Below, one piece after another: positions 7,931 through 16,209 of a stretch of DNA of 64,000 bases; position 1 is the first letter of the stretch, and every line of letters starts with the position of its first letter. Origin of the DNA: Nocardioides ganghwensis (GTDB lineage Bacteria > Actinomycetota > Actinomycetes > Propionibacteriales > Nocardioidaceae). The stretch is from the NCBI RefSeq assembly GCF_014779655.1, contig NZ_JACXYX010000002.1:186001-250000 (forward strand), written 5' to 3'. The notes under the pieces were generated by a model. That model was not told where the DNA came from. It worked only from the letters and a program-made list of their open reading frames with translations, and did no database searches. The translations under genes and the position numbers were made by a program.

Positions 7931-8519
7931 GCACTACTTCTCCGCCGACCCCGGCGTCCCCTTCGAGCGCGAGGCGTTCACGGCCGAGCTGTGGGGCCAC
8001 GAGCTGCGGTTCGACACGGGCTCGGGCGTCTTCAGCCGGGGCCACCTCGACCACGCCACGGCGGTCCTGTTCAAGGAGCTCGAGCCGCCGGTGCAGGGGC
8101 AGTTCCTCGACCTCGGCTGCGGCTACGGCGTCATCGGGCTCGCCATCGCGAAGGCCGTGCCGCTGGCCAACGTGACCGCCGTCGACGTCAACGAGCGCGC
8201 GCTGCTGCTCGCCAACGACAACGCCCGCGCGGCGGGCCTGGCCTCGCGCTTCGTCGCGTGCCTGCCCGAGCAGGTGCCCAGCGACCAGGTCTTCGACGAG
8301 ATCTGGTCCAACCCGCCGATCCGGATCGGCAAGGACGCGCTCCACGAGCTGCTGCTGACCTGGCTGCCCCGGCTGGCGCCCGGCGGGCGGATGGTCATGG
8401 TCGTCGGCAAGAACCTGGGTGCCGACTCGCTCCAGCGGTGGCTGGGCGAGCAGGGCTGGCCCACGCAGCGGCTCGCGAGCAGCAAGGGGTTCCGGGTGCT
8501 GGAGACGCGGCGCGCGTGA
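7923..8519 (+). CDS. Class I SAM methyltransferase, RsmC-like small domain
   Basis: 198 residues. The SAM-binding loop is FLDLGCGYGVIGLAIA (motif I), with VTAVDVNERALLLANDNA as motif II. The catalytic motif is WSNPPIRIGK, the N-P-P form typical of N-methylation of exocyclic amines in nucleic acid. The N-terminus (HYFSADPGVPFEREAFTAEL) and the phrase FSRGHLDHATAVL fit the C-terminal MTS domain of RsmC/RlmG-type rRNA guanine methyltransferases, without their N-terminal half. The exact RNA target is unknown. An 8-base overlap with truA suggests co-translation of two RNA-modifying enzymes. Confidence 0.87.
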   Translation: MPEHYFSADPGVPFEREAFTAELWGHELRFDTGSGVFSRGHLDHATAVLFKELEPPVQGQFLDLGCGYGVIGLAIAKAVPLANVTAVDVNERALLLANDNARAAGLASRFVACLPEQVPSDQVFDEIWSNPPIRIGKDALHELLLTWLPRLAPGGRMVMVVGKNLGADSLQRWLGEQGWPTQRLASSKGFRVLETRRA

Positions 8520-8523
8520 CCGC

Positions 8524-9474
8524 CTAGGGCTTGCCGTCGAGGAACATCCTCAGGCGGGTGTGGGTCTGGCCCGGGTCCTGGGGCAGCGCACCGTTGATCG
8601 CGCGGCACACCCAGCCGAGACGCATCGCGATCCGCGCCGCCTCGCGCAGGTCCGTGTCCGTGAGCGGGTAGGTCTTCGCGAAGGGCCGGAGGTACGCCGC
8701 GAGGTGGGGGTCGAGGTCCTCGGAGCCCTCCTCGTCGTCGATGCCCCACGCGATGACGCCCTCGAGGGTGACCGCCAGGGTGAAGAAGGGATGCGAGACG
8801 CACGCGTCGCCCCAGTCGAGCACCTGGTGCACGCCGTCGCCGAGGAAGACCTGTCCGTCGTGGAGGTCGTCGTGCTGGACGGTCTCGCGGATGCCGAAGG
8901 CGACGAGCCGGTCGCACAGGTCGGTGATCGCGTCGGGGCCCGGCAGGCGCGGGTCGACGTCGTCGAGTCCGGCTAGCAGCGCGGCGTACGCCCCTGGCAG
9001 CGTGTGCAGCCGGCGGTCGGGGAGTCCGGCGGCCAGCAGGGCGTCGACCCGGTCCTCGCAGGCGAGCTGGAGCCGGGCGTACGCCTCCAGCACGTCGTGC
9101 CACCGCACGAGGCTGCGCTCCTCGGGGATGACGTCACGCAGCCGCCGGCCGGCGTCCGCGAGGAGCATCCAGCCCGTCCGCGGGTCGCTGGCCAGCGGCA
9201 CCGGCACCCGCCCGCCCGACAGCGGAGCGACGATCGCGGTGGCGGCCGCCTCGTGCCGCATGGAGTCGTCGTTGGCCTTGAACCACACCGGTCCGTCGTC
9301 GGTCGGCACCCGCATGACGGTCGACCAGTCGGTGACGTGCGGCTGCTCGATCGCGGCGACGACCGAGCGTCCCCGCTCGGCGAGCCGTGCCACGATCCAC
9401 GCGTGCGCGGAGTCGACGAAGCCGGAGGCGCGCCACCGGTCGCTCATCGCGGTCAGCTCGGGCATGGCGTGCAT
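8524..9474 (-). CDS. Aminoglycoside-phosphotransferase-fold kinase
   Basis: 316 residues. The kinase-like fold is shown by VQHDDLHDGQVFLGDG, the catalytic loop (HxDxxxxN-type with D and Q), and QVLDWGDACVSHPFFTL, the DFG-equivalent with the metal-binding Asp. PVWFKANDDSMRHEAA holds the ATP-binding lysine. Such proteins phosphorylate small hydroxyl compounds, sometimes antibiotics, but most chromosomal copies like this have no demonstrated substrate. Three starts are possible (9474, 9465, 9447); the longest is given. It converges on the methyltransferase gene with a gap of four bases. Confidence 0.8.
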   Translation of the reverse strand: MHAMPELTAMSDRWRASGFVDSAHAWIVARLAERGRSVVAAIEQPHVTDWSTVMRVPTDDGPVWFKANDDSMRHEAAATAIVAPLSGGRVPVPLASDPRTGWMLLADAGRRLRDVIPEERSLVRWHDVLEAYARLQLACEDRVDALLAAGLPDRRLHTLPGAYAALLAGLDDVDPRLPGPDAITDLCDRLVAFGIRETVQHDDLHDGQVFLGDGVHQVLDWGDACVSHPFFTLAVTLEGVIAWGIDDEEGSEDLDPHLAAYLRPFAKTYPLTDTDLREAARIAMRLGWVCRAINGALPQDPGQTHTRLRMFLDGKP

Positions 9475-9508
9475 TCCACCGCGCCGAGCCGAGCGCGGGC
9501 AACGGGTT

Positions 9509-10261
9509 TCACGCGGATCGGGTCGCCACGAGCACGCCGATCTTGTCGATGCGGTGCTCGGGGTTGTCGAACTCGTCGGACCAGTAGTTGCCGTTGGCGT
9601 GGTCCTCGAGGGTCGCGCAGGTCGAGAGCGTGATCATCGGCCGGGTGGCGTCCGCACCGGGGCGCCCCGGCACCTCCGCGCGCTGGGCGCGCAGCGAGGC
9701 CGGCCGCCGGAAGGACGTCCACCGGGTGCGGCGCACCTCGTAGACGTACACGGTGTCGCCGGTGCGGACCAGGATCCGGTCACCGCGGCGCAGCGAGGGG
9801 GAGTCGCGCAGCGGGGCGGTCCCGGTCAGCCGGTGCCCGGTGACGATGTAGTTGCCGACCTCGCCGGGTCCGGTGCCGCCGCCCGGTCCCCGCGGGGACG
9901 CCATGTCCCCGGCGTTCTGCAGCGCGGTCCCCGGGGCGTCGTCGGGCGACCCGCGGTAGCGCACGACGGGGAAGCCCCTCAGCCCGATGGCCGGGATGGT
10001 GACGTACGAGCGACGCGGCTCGGGGACCACCGGCTCGGGCTCGGTGGTGGGTTCGGTGGTGGGTTCGGTGGTGGGTTCGGTGGTGGGCTCGCTCGCGGCC
10101 GCCGGGCTCTCGGGGGTCGCCGGCGGTTCGCTCGTCGTCCGTCGCTCCACGGGCGCAGCCCCCTGGTTCGCGCCGCGCGGGTCCTCGGCGGCGCAGGACG
10201 ACGTCAGCGCGACGACCGCCGCGGCCAGGAGGAGGACGACTCTGCCTGCCACCCGCTCCAC
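9509..10261 (-). CDS. Class E-type sortase, membrane-anchored
   Basis: About 250 residues from the GTG at 10261 (VERVAGRVVLLLAAAVVALT); a GTG at 10252 is equally possible. After the hydrophobic N-terminus, ending in LTSSC and possibly a lipoprotein cysteine, comes a Thr/Pro/Glu stalk (PTTE repeats, about residues 50-75). The sortase domain follows: the histidine in NYIVTGHRLTGTAPL, the catalytic cysteine in ITLSTCATLEDHANG, and the arginine in NPEHRIDKIG. Class E sortases join LAxTG-type surface proteins to lipid II or lysine bridges. No sorting-signal substrate is seen nearby. The gene lies 19 bases downstream of the P450 on the same strand. Confidence 0.87.
   Translation of the reverse strand: MERVAGRVVLLLAAAVVALTSSCAAEDPRGANQGAAPVERRTTSEPPATPESPAAASEPTTEPTTEPTTEPTTEPEPVVPEPRRSYVTIPAIGLRGFPVVRYRGSPDDAPGTALQNAGDMASPRGPGGGTGPGEVGNYIVTGHRLTGTAPLRDSPSLRRGDRILVRTGDTVYVYEVRRTRWTSFRRPASLRAQRAEVPGRPGADATRPMITLSTCATLEDHANGNYWSDEFDNPEHRIDKIGVLVATRSA
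10041..10088. repeat. Four tandem 12-bp units inside the sortase stalk
   Basis: The unit TCGGTGGTGGGT is repeated four times (10041, 10053, 10065, 10077; the last copy ends in C). It encodes the PTTE stalk of the sortase. Exact DNA repetition makes the stalk length prone to slippage changes in multiples of four residues. Confidence 0.9.
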
Positions 10262-10280
10262 GGTACGCAGCAGGCGGGCG

Positions 10281-11525
10281 TCACCCCAGCCGGACGGGCA
10301 GCCGCTCGACCCCGTGGACGATGGCGAGCTCGGTGAACCGCAGGTCGTGCGGGTCGCAGGCGAGCGCGAGGTCGGGGAAGCGGCGCGCCAGTGCGACGAG
10401 CGCCGTACGGAGCTCCATGCGGGCCAGCTCCGCACCGACGCACCGGTGCAGGCCGTGGCCGAAGGCGAGGGTCCCGGCCGAGGCAGCCGTCGGGTCGAAG
10501 CGTCCCGGGTCGGCGTGGCGGGCCGGGTCGCGTCCGGCTCCGGTGAGCGAGACGACGACGATGTCGCCCGTGCGCACCCGCTGGTCGCCGACCCGGACCT
10601 CGCGGCGGGCGATGCGCGGGAAGGCGACCTGCACCGGGCAGACGAACCGCAGCAGCTCCTCGACCACGCGGTCGACCTCGGCGCGCTCGCCCCGCTGGAG
10701 CGTCGCCCACGCGCCCGGGTGCTGGAGCAGGACCCAGGTGCCCAACGACAGCATGCTGGCGCTCGTCTCGTAGCCGCCGAGGAAGACCCCGTCGGCGAGG
10801 CCGCCGAGCTCGACGTCGTCGAAGGCGGCTCCGTGCTCGGAGACCATCCGGGCGAGCAGGCCGTCCGGCAGGTGCGGCGACCGGCGCTCGGCGGCCACGA
10901 GATCGATGAGGAACCGCCGGGTGCCCGCCGCGGTGTCGAAGATCCGTGCGCTGCCGTCGCGCAGGTCGAAGCGCGCCGCACCGCGGCGGCGGAACGCGTC
11001 GCGGTCCACGACCGGCATCCCGAGCAGGTCGCAGATGACACCGAAGGGCACCGCGAAGCCGAAGCGGTCGACCAGGTCGACCTCGGGTCCGTGGGCGGCC
11101 AGGTCGTCGAGGGCCGCCTCGACGACGCGGTCGACGTCCTGCTGGAGGTCGACCAGCCGGCGCCGCGTGAAGCAGGGCGTCAGCACCCGCCGCAGGCGCT
11201 CGTGGTCGGGGGAGTCGGTCATCCCGAGACCCCCGATCCGCTCGGCGGGCGCCCGGCCCTGGCGGCCGATCAGGCCGCGCACGTCGTTGGCGAAGGCGTC
11301 GGAGTCGGCGAGCACGGCCCGGGCGGCGTCGTACCCCGTGACGAGCCAGACCCGGGTCCCGAGCAGCCGCGCGAGGCGCACCACGTCGCCGCGCGCGCGA
11401 CTCGCCTCGAGTCGCGGCACCGGGTCGAGGCCGTCGCGCTGCAGCGGGAACCGCACGGCCGCCGGGACCCGACCGGCGGTCGACACGGCGAGCCGGAGGG
11501 CGGTGCCGCGCAACGAGGGAGCCAT
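10281..11525 (-). CDS. Cytochrome P450
   Basis: 414 residues from the ATG at 11525 (MAPSLRGTALRLAVSTA), typical for a soluble bacterial P450. Haem ligation is by the cysteine in AFGHGLHRCVGAELARME. The I-helix oxygen motif reads FLGGYETSASML (G-E-T in place of the common A-D-T), and the K-helix ExxR is VEELLRFVCP. It inserts oxygen into an unknown substrate and needs a ferredoxin and a reductase. None is encoded here, although a flavoenzyme lies at 12654. It is divergent from the aldo/keto reductase gene (97-base gap) and upstream of the sortase. Confidence 0.93.
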   Translation of the reverse strand: MAPSLRGTALRLAVSTAGRVPAAVRFPLQRDGLDPVPRLEASRARGDVVRLARLLGTRVWLVTGYDAARAVLADSDAFANDVRGLIGRQGRAPAERIGGLGMTDSPDHERLRRVLTPCFTRRRLVDLQQDVDRVVEAALDDLAAHGPEVDLVDRFGFAVPFGVICDLLGMPVVDRDAFRRRGAARFDLRDGSARIFDTAAGTRRFLIDLVAAERRSPHLPDGLLARMVSEHGAAFDDVELGGLADGVFLGGYETSASMLSLGTWVLLQHPGAWATLQRGERAEVDRVVEELLRFVCPVQVAFPRIARREVRVGDQRVRTGDIVVVSLTGAGRDPARHADPGRFDPTAASAGTLAFGHGLHRCVGAELARMELRTALVALARRFPDLALACDPHDLRFTELAIVHGVERLPVRLG

Positions 11526-11622
11526 GGATCCAGTGCACGTCGCGCTGCGGCCGGCGGCCATCGGGCATCACCCCGGTCCGTCCCGGACGCGCCCCCGGCA
11601 CCCGACCGGGCAGGATGGGGCC

Positions 11623-12657
11623 ATGGCCTACGACGCAGCCGACGACAGGTACGACGACTCCACCGGGATGCACTACCGGCGGACCGGGCGGAGCGGGCTC
11701 AGGCTGCCCGCGCTGTCGTTGGGCCTCTGGCAGAACTTCGGCACCGACCGGCCCGAGGAGACGCAGCGGGCGATCCTGCGGCGCGCCTTCGACCGGGGGG
11801 TCACGCACATCGACCTCGCCAACAACTACGGCCCGCCCTACGGCCGCGCCGAGGAGAACTTCGGCCGCTACCTCAAGGACGACTTCAAGCCCTACCGCGA
11901 CGAGCTGGTCATCTCGACCAAGGCCGGCTACGACATGTGGCCGGGCCCCTACGGGCAGGGTGGCGGCTCGCGGAAGTACGTCCTGGCCTCGCTCGACCAG
12001 TCGCTCGACCGGCTCGGTCTCGACTACGTGGACATCTTCTACAGCCACCGCTTCGACCCGGAGACGCCGCTCGAGGAGACCATGACGGCGCTCGACGCGG
12101 CGGTCCGGTCGGGGCGCGCGCTCTACGTCGGCATCTCGTCCTACTCGCCGGCGAAGACCAGGGAGGCGGCCGGGATCGCGCGCGACCTCGGCACGCCGCT
12201 CCTGATCCACCAGCCGTCCTACTCGATGCTCAACCGCTGGATCGAGGGCGGGCTGCTCGACGAGCTCGAGCAGCAGGGGATGGGCTGCATCGTCTTCACC
12301 GCCCTCGCCCAGGGCCTGCTCACCGACCGCTACCTCGACGGCGTGCCGGCCGACTCGCGCGCCGCTCGCGACGACTCCACGATCACCGGCCTCGACGAGG
12401 AGACGCTCGAGCGGGTGCGGGCGCTGAACCGGGTCGCCGAGGCCCGCGGCCAGAAGCTCGCGCAGCTCGCCCTCCAGTGGGTCCTGCGCGACGAGCGGGT
12501 GACGAGCGCGGTGATCGGCGCCTCCAGCGTGGAGCAGCTCGACACCAACCTCGACGCCCTCTCCGGGCCGCCCCTGACCGACGACGAGCTCGCCGAGATC
12601 GACCGTCACGCCGTGGATTCGGGGGTCAACCTGTGGGCAGAGCAGACCGAGGAGTGA
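11623..12657 (+). CDS. Aldo/keto reductase (YghZ / glyceraldehyde-phosphate reductase type)
   Basis: 344 residues from the ATG at 11623 (MAYDAADDRYDDSTGMHYRR). TIM-barrel AKR features: HIDLANNYGPPYGRAEENFG with the catalytic Asp and Tyr, VISTKAGYDMWPGPYG with the catalytic Lys, and DIFYSHRFDPETPLEE with the His. NADPH-binding residues are in VIGASSVEQL. The MWPGPYG.GGSRK stretch is characteristic of the YghZ/MgrA branch, which reduces L-glyceraldehyde 3-phosphate and methylglyoxal. It overlaps the flavoenzyme by GTGA, so the two are probably co-translated in a carbonyl or thiol stress response. The ORF extends far upstream, but those residues lie over the P450 gene. Confidence 0.92.
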   Translation: MAYDAADDRYDDSTGMHYRRTGRSGLRLPALSLGLWQNFGTDRPEETQRAILRRAFDRGVTHIDLANNYGPPYGRAEENFGRYLKDDFKPYRDELVISTKAGYDMWPGPYGQGGGSRKYVLASLDQSLDRLGLDYVDIFYSHRFDPETPLEETMTALDAAVRSGRALYVGISSYSPAKTREAAGIARDLGTPLLIHQPSYSMLNRWIEGGLLDELEQQGMGCIVFTALAQGLLTDRYLDGVPADSRAARDDSTITGLDEETLERVRALNRVAEARGQKLAQLALQWVLRDERVTSAVIGASSVEQLDTNLDALSGPPLTDDELAEIDRHAVDSGVNLWAEQTEE

Positions 12658-14021
12658 CCGAGCGCATCGTCGTCGTCGGTGCCGACGCCGCCGGGATGTC
12701 CGCGGCGCACCAGGCGCTGCGGACCGCGCGGCGTACGGGGCGCGAGCTGGCGATCACCGTGCTCGACCGCGGCACGCACACCTCCTACAGCGCCTGCGGC
12801 ATCCCCTACTGGATGGCCGGCGACGTCGACGGCGGTGACGACCTCGTCGCCCGCAGCGCCGAGCAGCACCGGGACGCCGGGATCGACCTGCGGCTCGGGG
12901 TCGAGGTGGTCGCGGCCGACCTGTCCGGGCGTACGGTCACGACCGCCGACGGCGAGGCGATCGGCTTCGACGAACTGGTCGTCGCCACGGGCGCCCCCGC
13001 GGTGGTGCCCGACTGGGCGCTGCGGCCCGACGGCACGGCGTACGCCGGGGTCGGGGTGGTGAAGACGCTCGACGACGGCACGGCCTGGGTCGACCGGTTC
13101 GCCGAGGCCGGCGACGGTGCGCACGTGGTGGTCGTGGGCGCGGGCTACGTCGGCGTCGAGGTCGCCGAGGCCGCCCTGCGGCAAGGCTTCGGCGTCACCG
13201 TCCTCACCCGCACGCGCGGCATGGGGATGCTCGAGGACGAGATGTCCGACCTGGTCAACAAGGCCCTGGTCGACGCCGGCGTCGAGCTGGTGCTGGGCGC
13301 CGAGGTCACCGGCCTCGACCTCGACGGCGACCGGGTGTCCGGCGTGCACTGGGACGGTGGCAGTCGCGAGGCGGACCTCGTGGCCGTGGCGATCGGCGTG
13401 CGCCCCGCGACGGACTTCCTGCGCGGGACCGGGCTGCCGCTCACCGAGGACGGTGCGCTGCGGCCGGACCCGCACGGCCGCGTGGCCGACCACGTCTGGG
13501 CCGCCGGTGACTGCTGCGAGGTGCGGCGGCGGATCGACGACGCGTGGGTCTTCCGGCCGCTCGGCACCCATGCCAACAAGCACGGGCGTGCGCTCGGCGA
13601 CAGCCTCGCCGGCGGCTCGCTCGCGTTCGAGGGGATGACCGACACCTCGATCACGCGCTTCGCAGCCTGCGGGCAGTACGTCGAGATCGCCCGCACCGGG
13701 CTGTCCCGCGCGGACGCGACGGCGGCCGGCCTCGACCCGGTCGCGCTCGTCACCGAGGGCTCGACGGCGAGCGGCTACATGCCGGAGGCCGACCCGGTCG
13801 CCATCTGGGTGATGGCCGACCGCGCCAGCCGCAGGCTGCTGGGCGTGCAGGTCGTGGGCGGGCGCGGCGCCGGCAAGCGGATCGACGCCGCGGCCGCGGT
13901 GCTGTGGCACGAGGGGACGGTCGACGACCTCGCGTGGATGGACCTGGCCTACGCACCGCCCTTCGCCACCGCGTGGGACGTGCTGCAGGTGGCTGCCCGT
14001 CGGGTGGCCGAGCGGCTCTGA
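12654..14021 (+). CDS. FAD-dependent pyridine nucleotide-disulfide oxidoreductase (CoA-disulfide reductase / NADH oxidase type)
   Basis: 455 residues from a GTG at 12654 that overlaps the previous stop. The FAD site is RIVVVGADAAGMSAAHQAL, with the middle position changed from the usual GGxAAG. The single redox cysteine typical of CoA-disulfide reductases is in SYSACGIPYWMAG. The NAD site is VVVVGAGYVGVEVAEAAL and the FAD ribityl motif is HVWAAGDCCEVRR. The C-terminal dimer domain follows. Known relatives reduce CoA disulfide, persulfides or oxygen with NAD(P)H. No rhodanese domain is fused. Co-translation with the aldo/keto reductase suggests a shared redox-detoxification role. Confidence 0.88.
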   Translation: MTERIVVVGADAAGMSAAHQALRTARRTGRELAITVLDRGTHTSYSACGIPYWMAGDVDGGDDLVARSAEQHRDAGIDLRLGVEVVAADLSGRTVTTADGEAIGFDELVVATGAPAVVPDWALRPDGTAYAGVGVVKTLDDGTAWVDRFAEAGDGAHVVVVGAGYVGVEVAEAALRQGFGVTVLTRTRGMGMLEDEMSDLVNKALVDAGVELVLGAEVTGLDLDGDRVSGVHWDGGSREADLVAVAIGVRPATDFLRGTGLPLTEDGALRPDPHGRVADHVWAAGDCCEVRRRIDDAWVFRPLGTHANKHGRALGDSLAGGSLAFEGMTDTSITRFAACGQYVEIARTGLSRADATAAGLDPVALVTEGSTASGYMPEADPVAIWVMADRASRRLLGVQVVGGRGAGKRIDAAAAVLWHEGTVDDLAWMDLAYAPPFATAWDVLQVAARRVAERL

Positions 14022-14053
14022 AACCTGTTGCGGCCACGAGCAGACTGGTCCGT

Positions 14054-14788
14054 GTGCACCTCGAGTTCGTCACGCTGGCAGAGCGACCGGAGCTGATGGA
14101 CGTCTTCTGGGACATGGAGACGTCGTGGCCGGAGTTCATGAAGCACGACCCGATCGGCAACGGCTACTACGCCTCGCTCGAGGAGTTCGCCGAGTTCGTC
14201 CTGGTCTGCCTCGACGAGTCGGGGCGGATGGTCGCGAAGGCCCACTCGGTGCCGTTCCGGCTGCCCGAGGGTGAGCTGCCCGACGCGGGGTGGGACTTCG
14301 CCATCCGCAGCGGGCTGCTGACGAAGCTGTGGGGTGAGGACCCCGACGCGGTGTCGGCGGTCGAGATCGCGATCGAGCCGGGCCTCCAGGGCAGCGGGCT
14401 GTCGGGCCGGATCGTCGCGGCGCTGCGTGACAACGCGGGCCGGCTCGGGTTCGGCGAGCTGCTCGCACCGGTGCGCCCCAACGGCAAGGCCGACGTCCAC
14501 GAGCCGATGGCGGCGTACGCCCTCCGCACCCGTGACGACGGGCTCCCCGTGGACCCGTGGCTGCGGGTGCACGTACGCGCCGGGGGCCGGATCGACCGCG
14601 TGTGCCCACGCTCGATGGTCATCCCCGGCACGGTCGAGGAGTGGCGCGAGTGGACCGGGCTGCCCTTCGACACGACGGGCCCCGTCGTCGTGCCCGGTGC
14701 CCTCGCGCCGGTGATGTGCGACGCCGAGCACGGGACGGCGACCTACGTCGAGCCCAACGTGTGGGTCAGGCACCCGACGGGCGCGTGA
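14054..14788 (+). CDS. GNAT-like acetyltransferase, function unknown
   Basis: 244 residues from the GTG at 14054 (VHLEFVTLAERPELMDVFWD). The middle region VEIAIEPGLQGSGLSGRIVAAL resembles GNAT motif A (V.I.P..QG.GLS), the acetyl-CoA pyrophosphate loop, followed by GFGELLAPVRPNGK. The C-terminal part (RAGGRIDRVCPRSMVIPGTV, EWTGLPF) has the look of larger actinobacterial GNATs of unknown target. It lies 32 bases after the flavoenzyme on the same strand and may share its transcript. It ends 15 bases from the convergent Nramp-like gene. No substrate can be inferred. Confidence 0.65.
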   Translation: MHLEFVTLAERPELMDVFWDMETSWPEFMKHDPIGNGYYASLEEFAEFVLVCLDESGRMVAKAHSVPFRLPEGELPDAGWDFAIRSGLLTKLWGEDPDAVSAVEIAIEPGLQGSGLSGRIVAALRDNAGRLGFGELLAPVRPNGKADVHEPMAAYALRTRDDGLPVDPWLRVHVRAGGRIDRVCPRSMVIPGTVEEWREWTGLPFDTTGPVVVPGALAPVMCDAEHGTATYVEPNVWVRHPTGA

Positions 14789-14803
14789 GCGGCTTGCGCG
14801 TGG

Positions 14804-16057
14804 TCACGCCCCGCTGACGGCCTTGCGGACCTCGTTGACGCAGAGCGCGACGAATGCGAGCGCGATGATCGCCATCAGCACGTTGGAGTGGATCTTGTTG
14901 CGCCACTCGGCCGGAGTGCGGTCGGTGTTGAGCAGCCAGAGCAGGGTGATCGCGAGGAACGGCATGAAGAACGCGCCGAGGACGCCGTAGGCGAGGATCA
15001 GCCAGACCGGCTTGCCGAGGAACATCATCACCATCGGCGGGAACGTCAGCCAGAGGATGTAGGCCTTGTACCACTTGCCCCCGGCGCGGGCGTCGGCCTC
15101 GTCGCCGCCGGTCACGTTGGTCATGAAGTCGGCGAACATCAGGCTGACGCCGTTCCACACGCCGACCAGCGAGGACATCGCGGCGGCCCAGAAGCCCAGC
15201 AGGAAGAGCTTGCCCGCCCACTGGCCGTAGCGGTCCTGCAGCACCGCGCCGAGGTCGAGGAGTCCCGCGTCGCCGGTCTCGATCGCGACGCTGGTCGAGT
15301 AGAGCAGCTCGGCGCCGACCACGAGGGTCGCGAGGACGAAGATGCCGGTGACGACGTAGGCCACGGTGTTGTCGATGCGCATGACCCGCATGTAGGCCGG
15401 GGTGCTCCAGCCCTTCTCGCGCAGCCAGTAGCCGTAGGCGGCGAGGGTGATGGTGCCACCGACGCCGCCGGCGAGGGCGAGGGTGTTGACCAGGCCGTCC
15501 TCGGGGATCCGCGGGACCAGGCCGGTGAGGAGCTCGCCGAGGTTGGGCAGGGTCAGCAGGGCGGCGCCGACCATCGTGACGAACATGATGCCGACGAGCG
15601 CGGCGAGCACCTTCTCGAAGACGCTGTAGCGCCCGGACCACACCAGCGCCAGGCCGAGGAGGCCCGACAGGATGCCCCACCACGTCGTCGAGAGGACTCC
15701 GGTCAGGCCGGCGAGTGCGAGGCCGGTGCCGGCCATGGCGGCGGCCCCGTAGACGAAGCCCCAGATGACGATGTACGGCGCGAAGTACCAGGTCGTCCAG
15801 GCTCCGAGCGAGCGCCAGCCCTCGAAGATCGTCCGCCCGGTCGAGAGGCAGTAGCGGCCCGCGCCCTCGACGAGCACGATCTTCATCAGGCAGCCGACGA
15901 CCACGCACCACAGCAGCGTGTAGCCGAACTTCTGCCCTGCGATGAGGGTCGCCACGAGGTCGGCCGCGCCGACGCCGGTCGCCGCGACGACGAGCCCGGG
16001 GCCGATGATGCGCCAGCGGGGGACGGTGGTCTGCTCTTCCGAGGTGGAGGTCGCCAT
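14804..16057 (-). CDS. Nramp-family-like membrane transporter lacking the canonical metal motifs
   Basis: 417 residues from the ATG at 16057; a GTG at 16066 would add three. About 11 hydrophobic segments and Nramp-like phrases (RIIGPGLVVAATGVGAADLV, FGYTLLWCVVVGCLMKI) place it in the Nramp superfamily of proton-coupled divalent metal carriers. However, the TM1 metal motif DPGN is replaced by GAAD, and the TM6 MPH region reads GTITLAAYGYW, so the metal site is not the standard Mn/Fe one. It may belong to an Nramp-related branch (for example the magnesium-type carriers) or move another substrate. It is divergent from the ABC-F gene, and a palindrome (16075-16086) lies in its upstream region. 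Confidence 0.75.
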   Translation of the reverse strand: MATSTSEEQTTVPRWRIIGPGLVVAATGVGAADLVATLIAGQKFGYTLLWCVVVGCLMKIVLVEGAGRYCLSTGRTIFEGWRSLGAWTTWYFAPYIVIWGFVYGAAAMAGTGLALAGLTGVLSTTWWGILSGLLGLALVWSGRYSVFEKVLAALVGIMFVTMVGAALLTLPNLGELLTGLVPRIPEDGLVNTLALAGGVGGTITLAAYGYWLREKGWSTPAYMRVMRIDNTVAYVVTGIFVLATLVVGAELLYSTSVAIETGDAGLLDLGAVLQDRYGQWAGKLFLLGFWAAAMSSLVGVWNGVSLMFADFMTNVTGGDEADARAGGKWYKAYILWLTFPPMVMMFLGKPVWLILAYGVLGAFFMPFLAITLLWLLNTDRTPAEWRNKIHSNVLMAIIALAFVALCVNEVRKAVSGA

Positions 16058-16074
16058 GAGCAGCACCCTAACCG

Positions 16075-16086
16075 TGGTCTAGACCA
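16075..16086. promoter_or_regulatory. Perfect 12-bp palindrome TGGTCTAGACCA, GntR/FadR-type operator candidate
   Basis: It lies 17 bases upstream of the transporter start and fits the TGGT...ACCA half-site spacing of FadR-subfamily GntR regulators. No GntR gene is in the window, so the regulator would act in trans. Confidence 0.45.
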
Positions 16087-16209
16087 TGATCGAGGGTCTC
16101 GAGGTGCGCGCTCGTCCCCTGCGTGCCGCTCGACCAGCGCAGCATCCGGCCGACCGGGCGAACGGATATCCACGCGACGAGCGGGCCCGACGCTTGCGAC
16201 AATCCCTCC

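Noticed and set aside
10204..12609. 801-codon - strand frame across the aldo/keto reductase and P450 region
   Set aside because: It runs antisense to the aldo/keto reductase and out of frame with the P450, with low-complexity translation; both real genes have full family signatures.
9987..12653. Upstream extension of the flavoenzyme frame
   Set aside because: The first roughly 890 codons lie over other genes. The GTG at 12654 gives the correct Rossmann N-terminus and a GTGA overlap.
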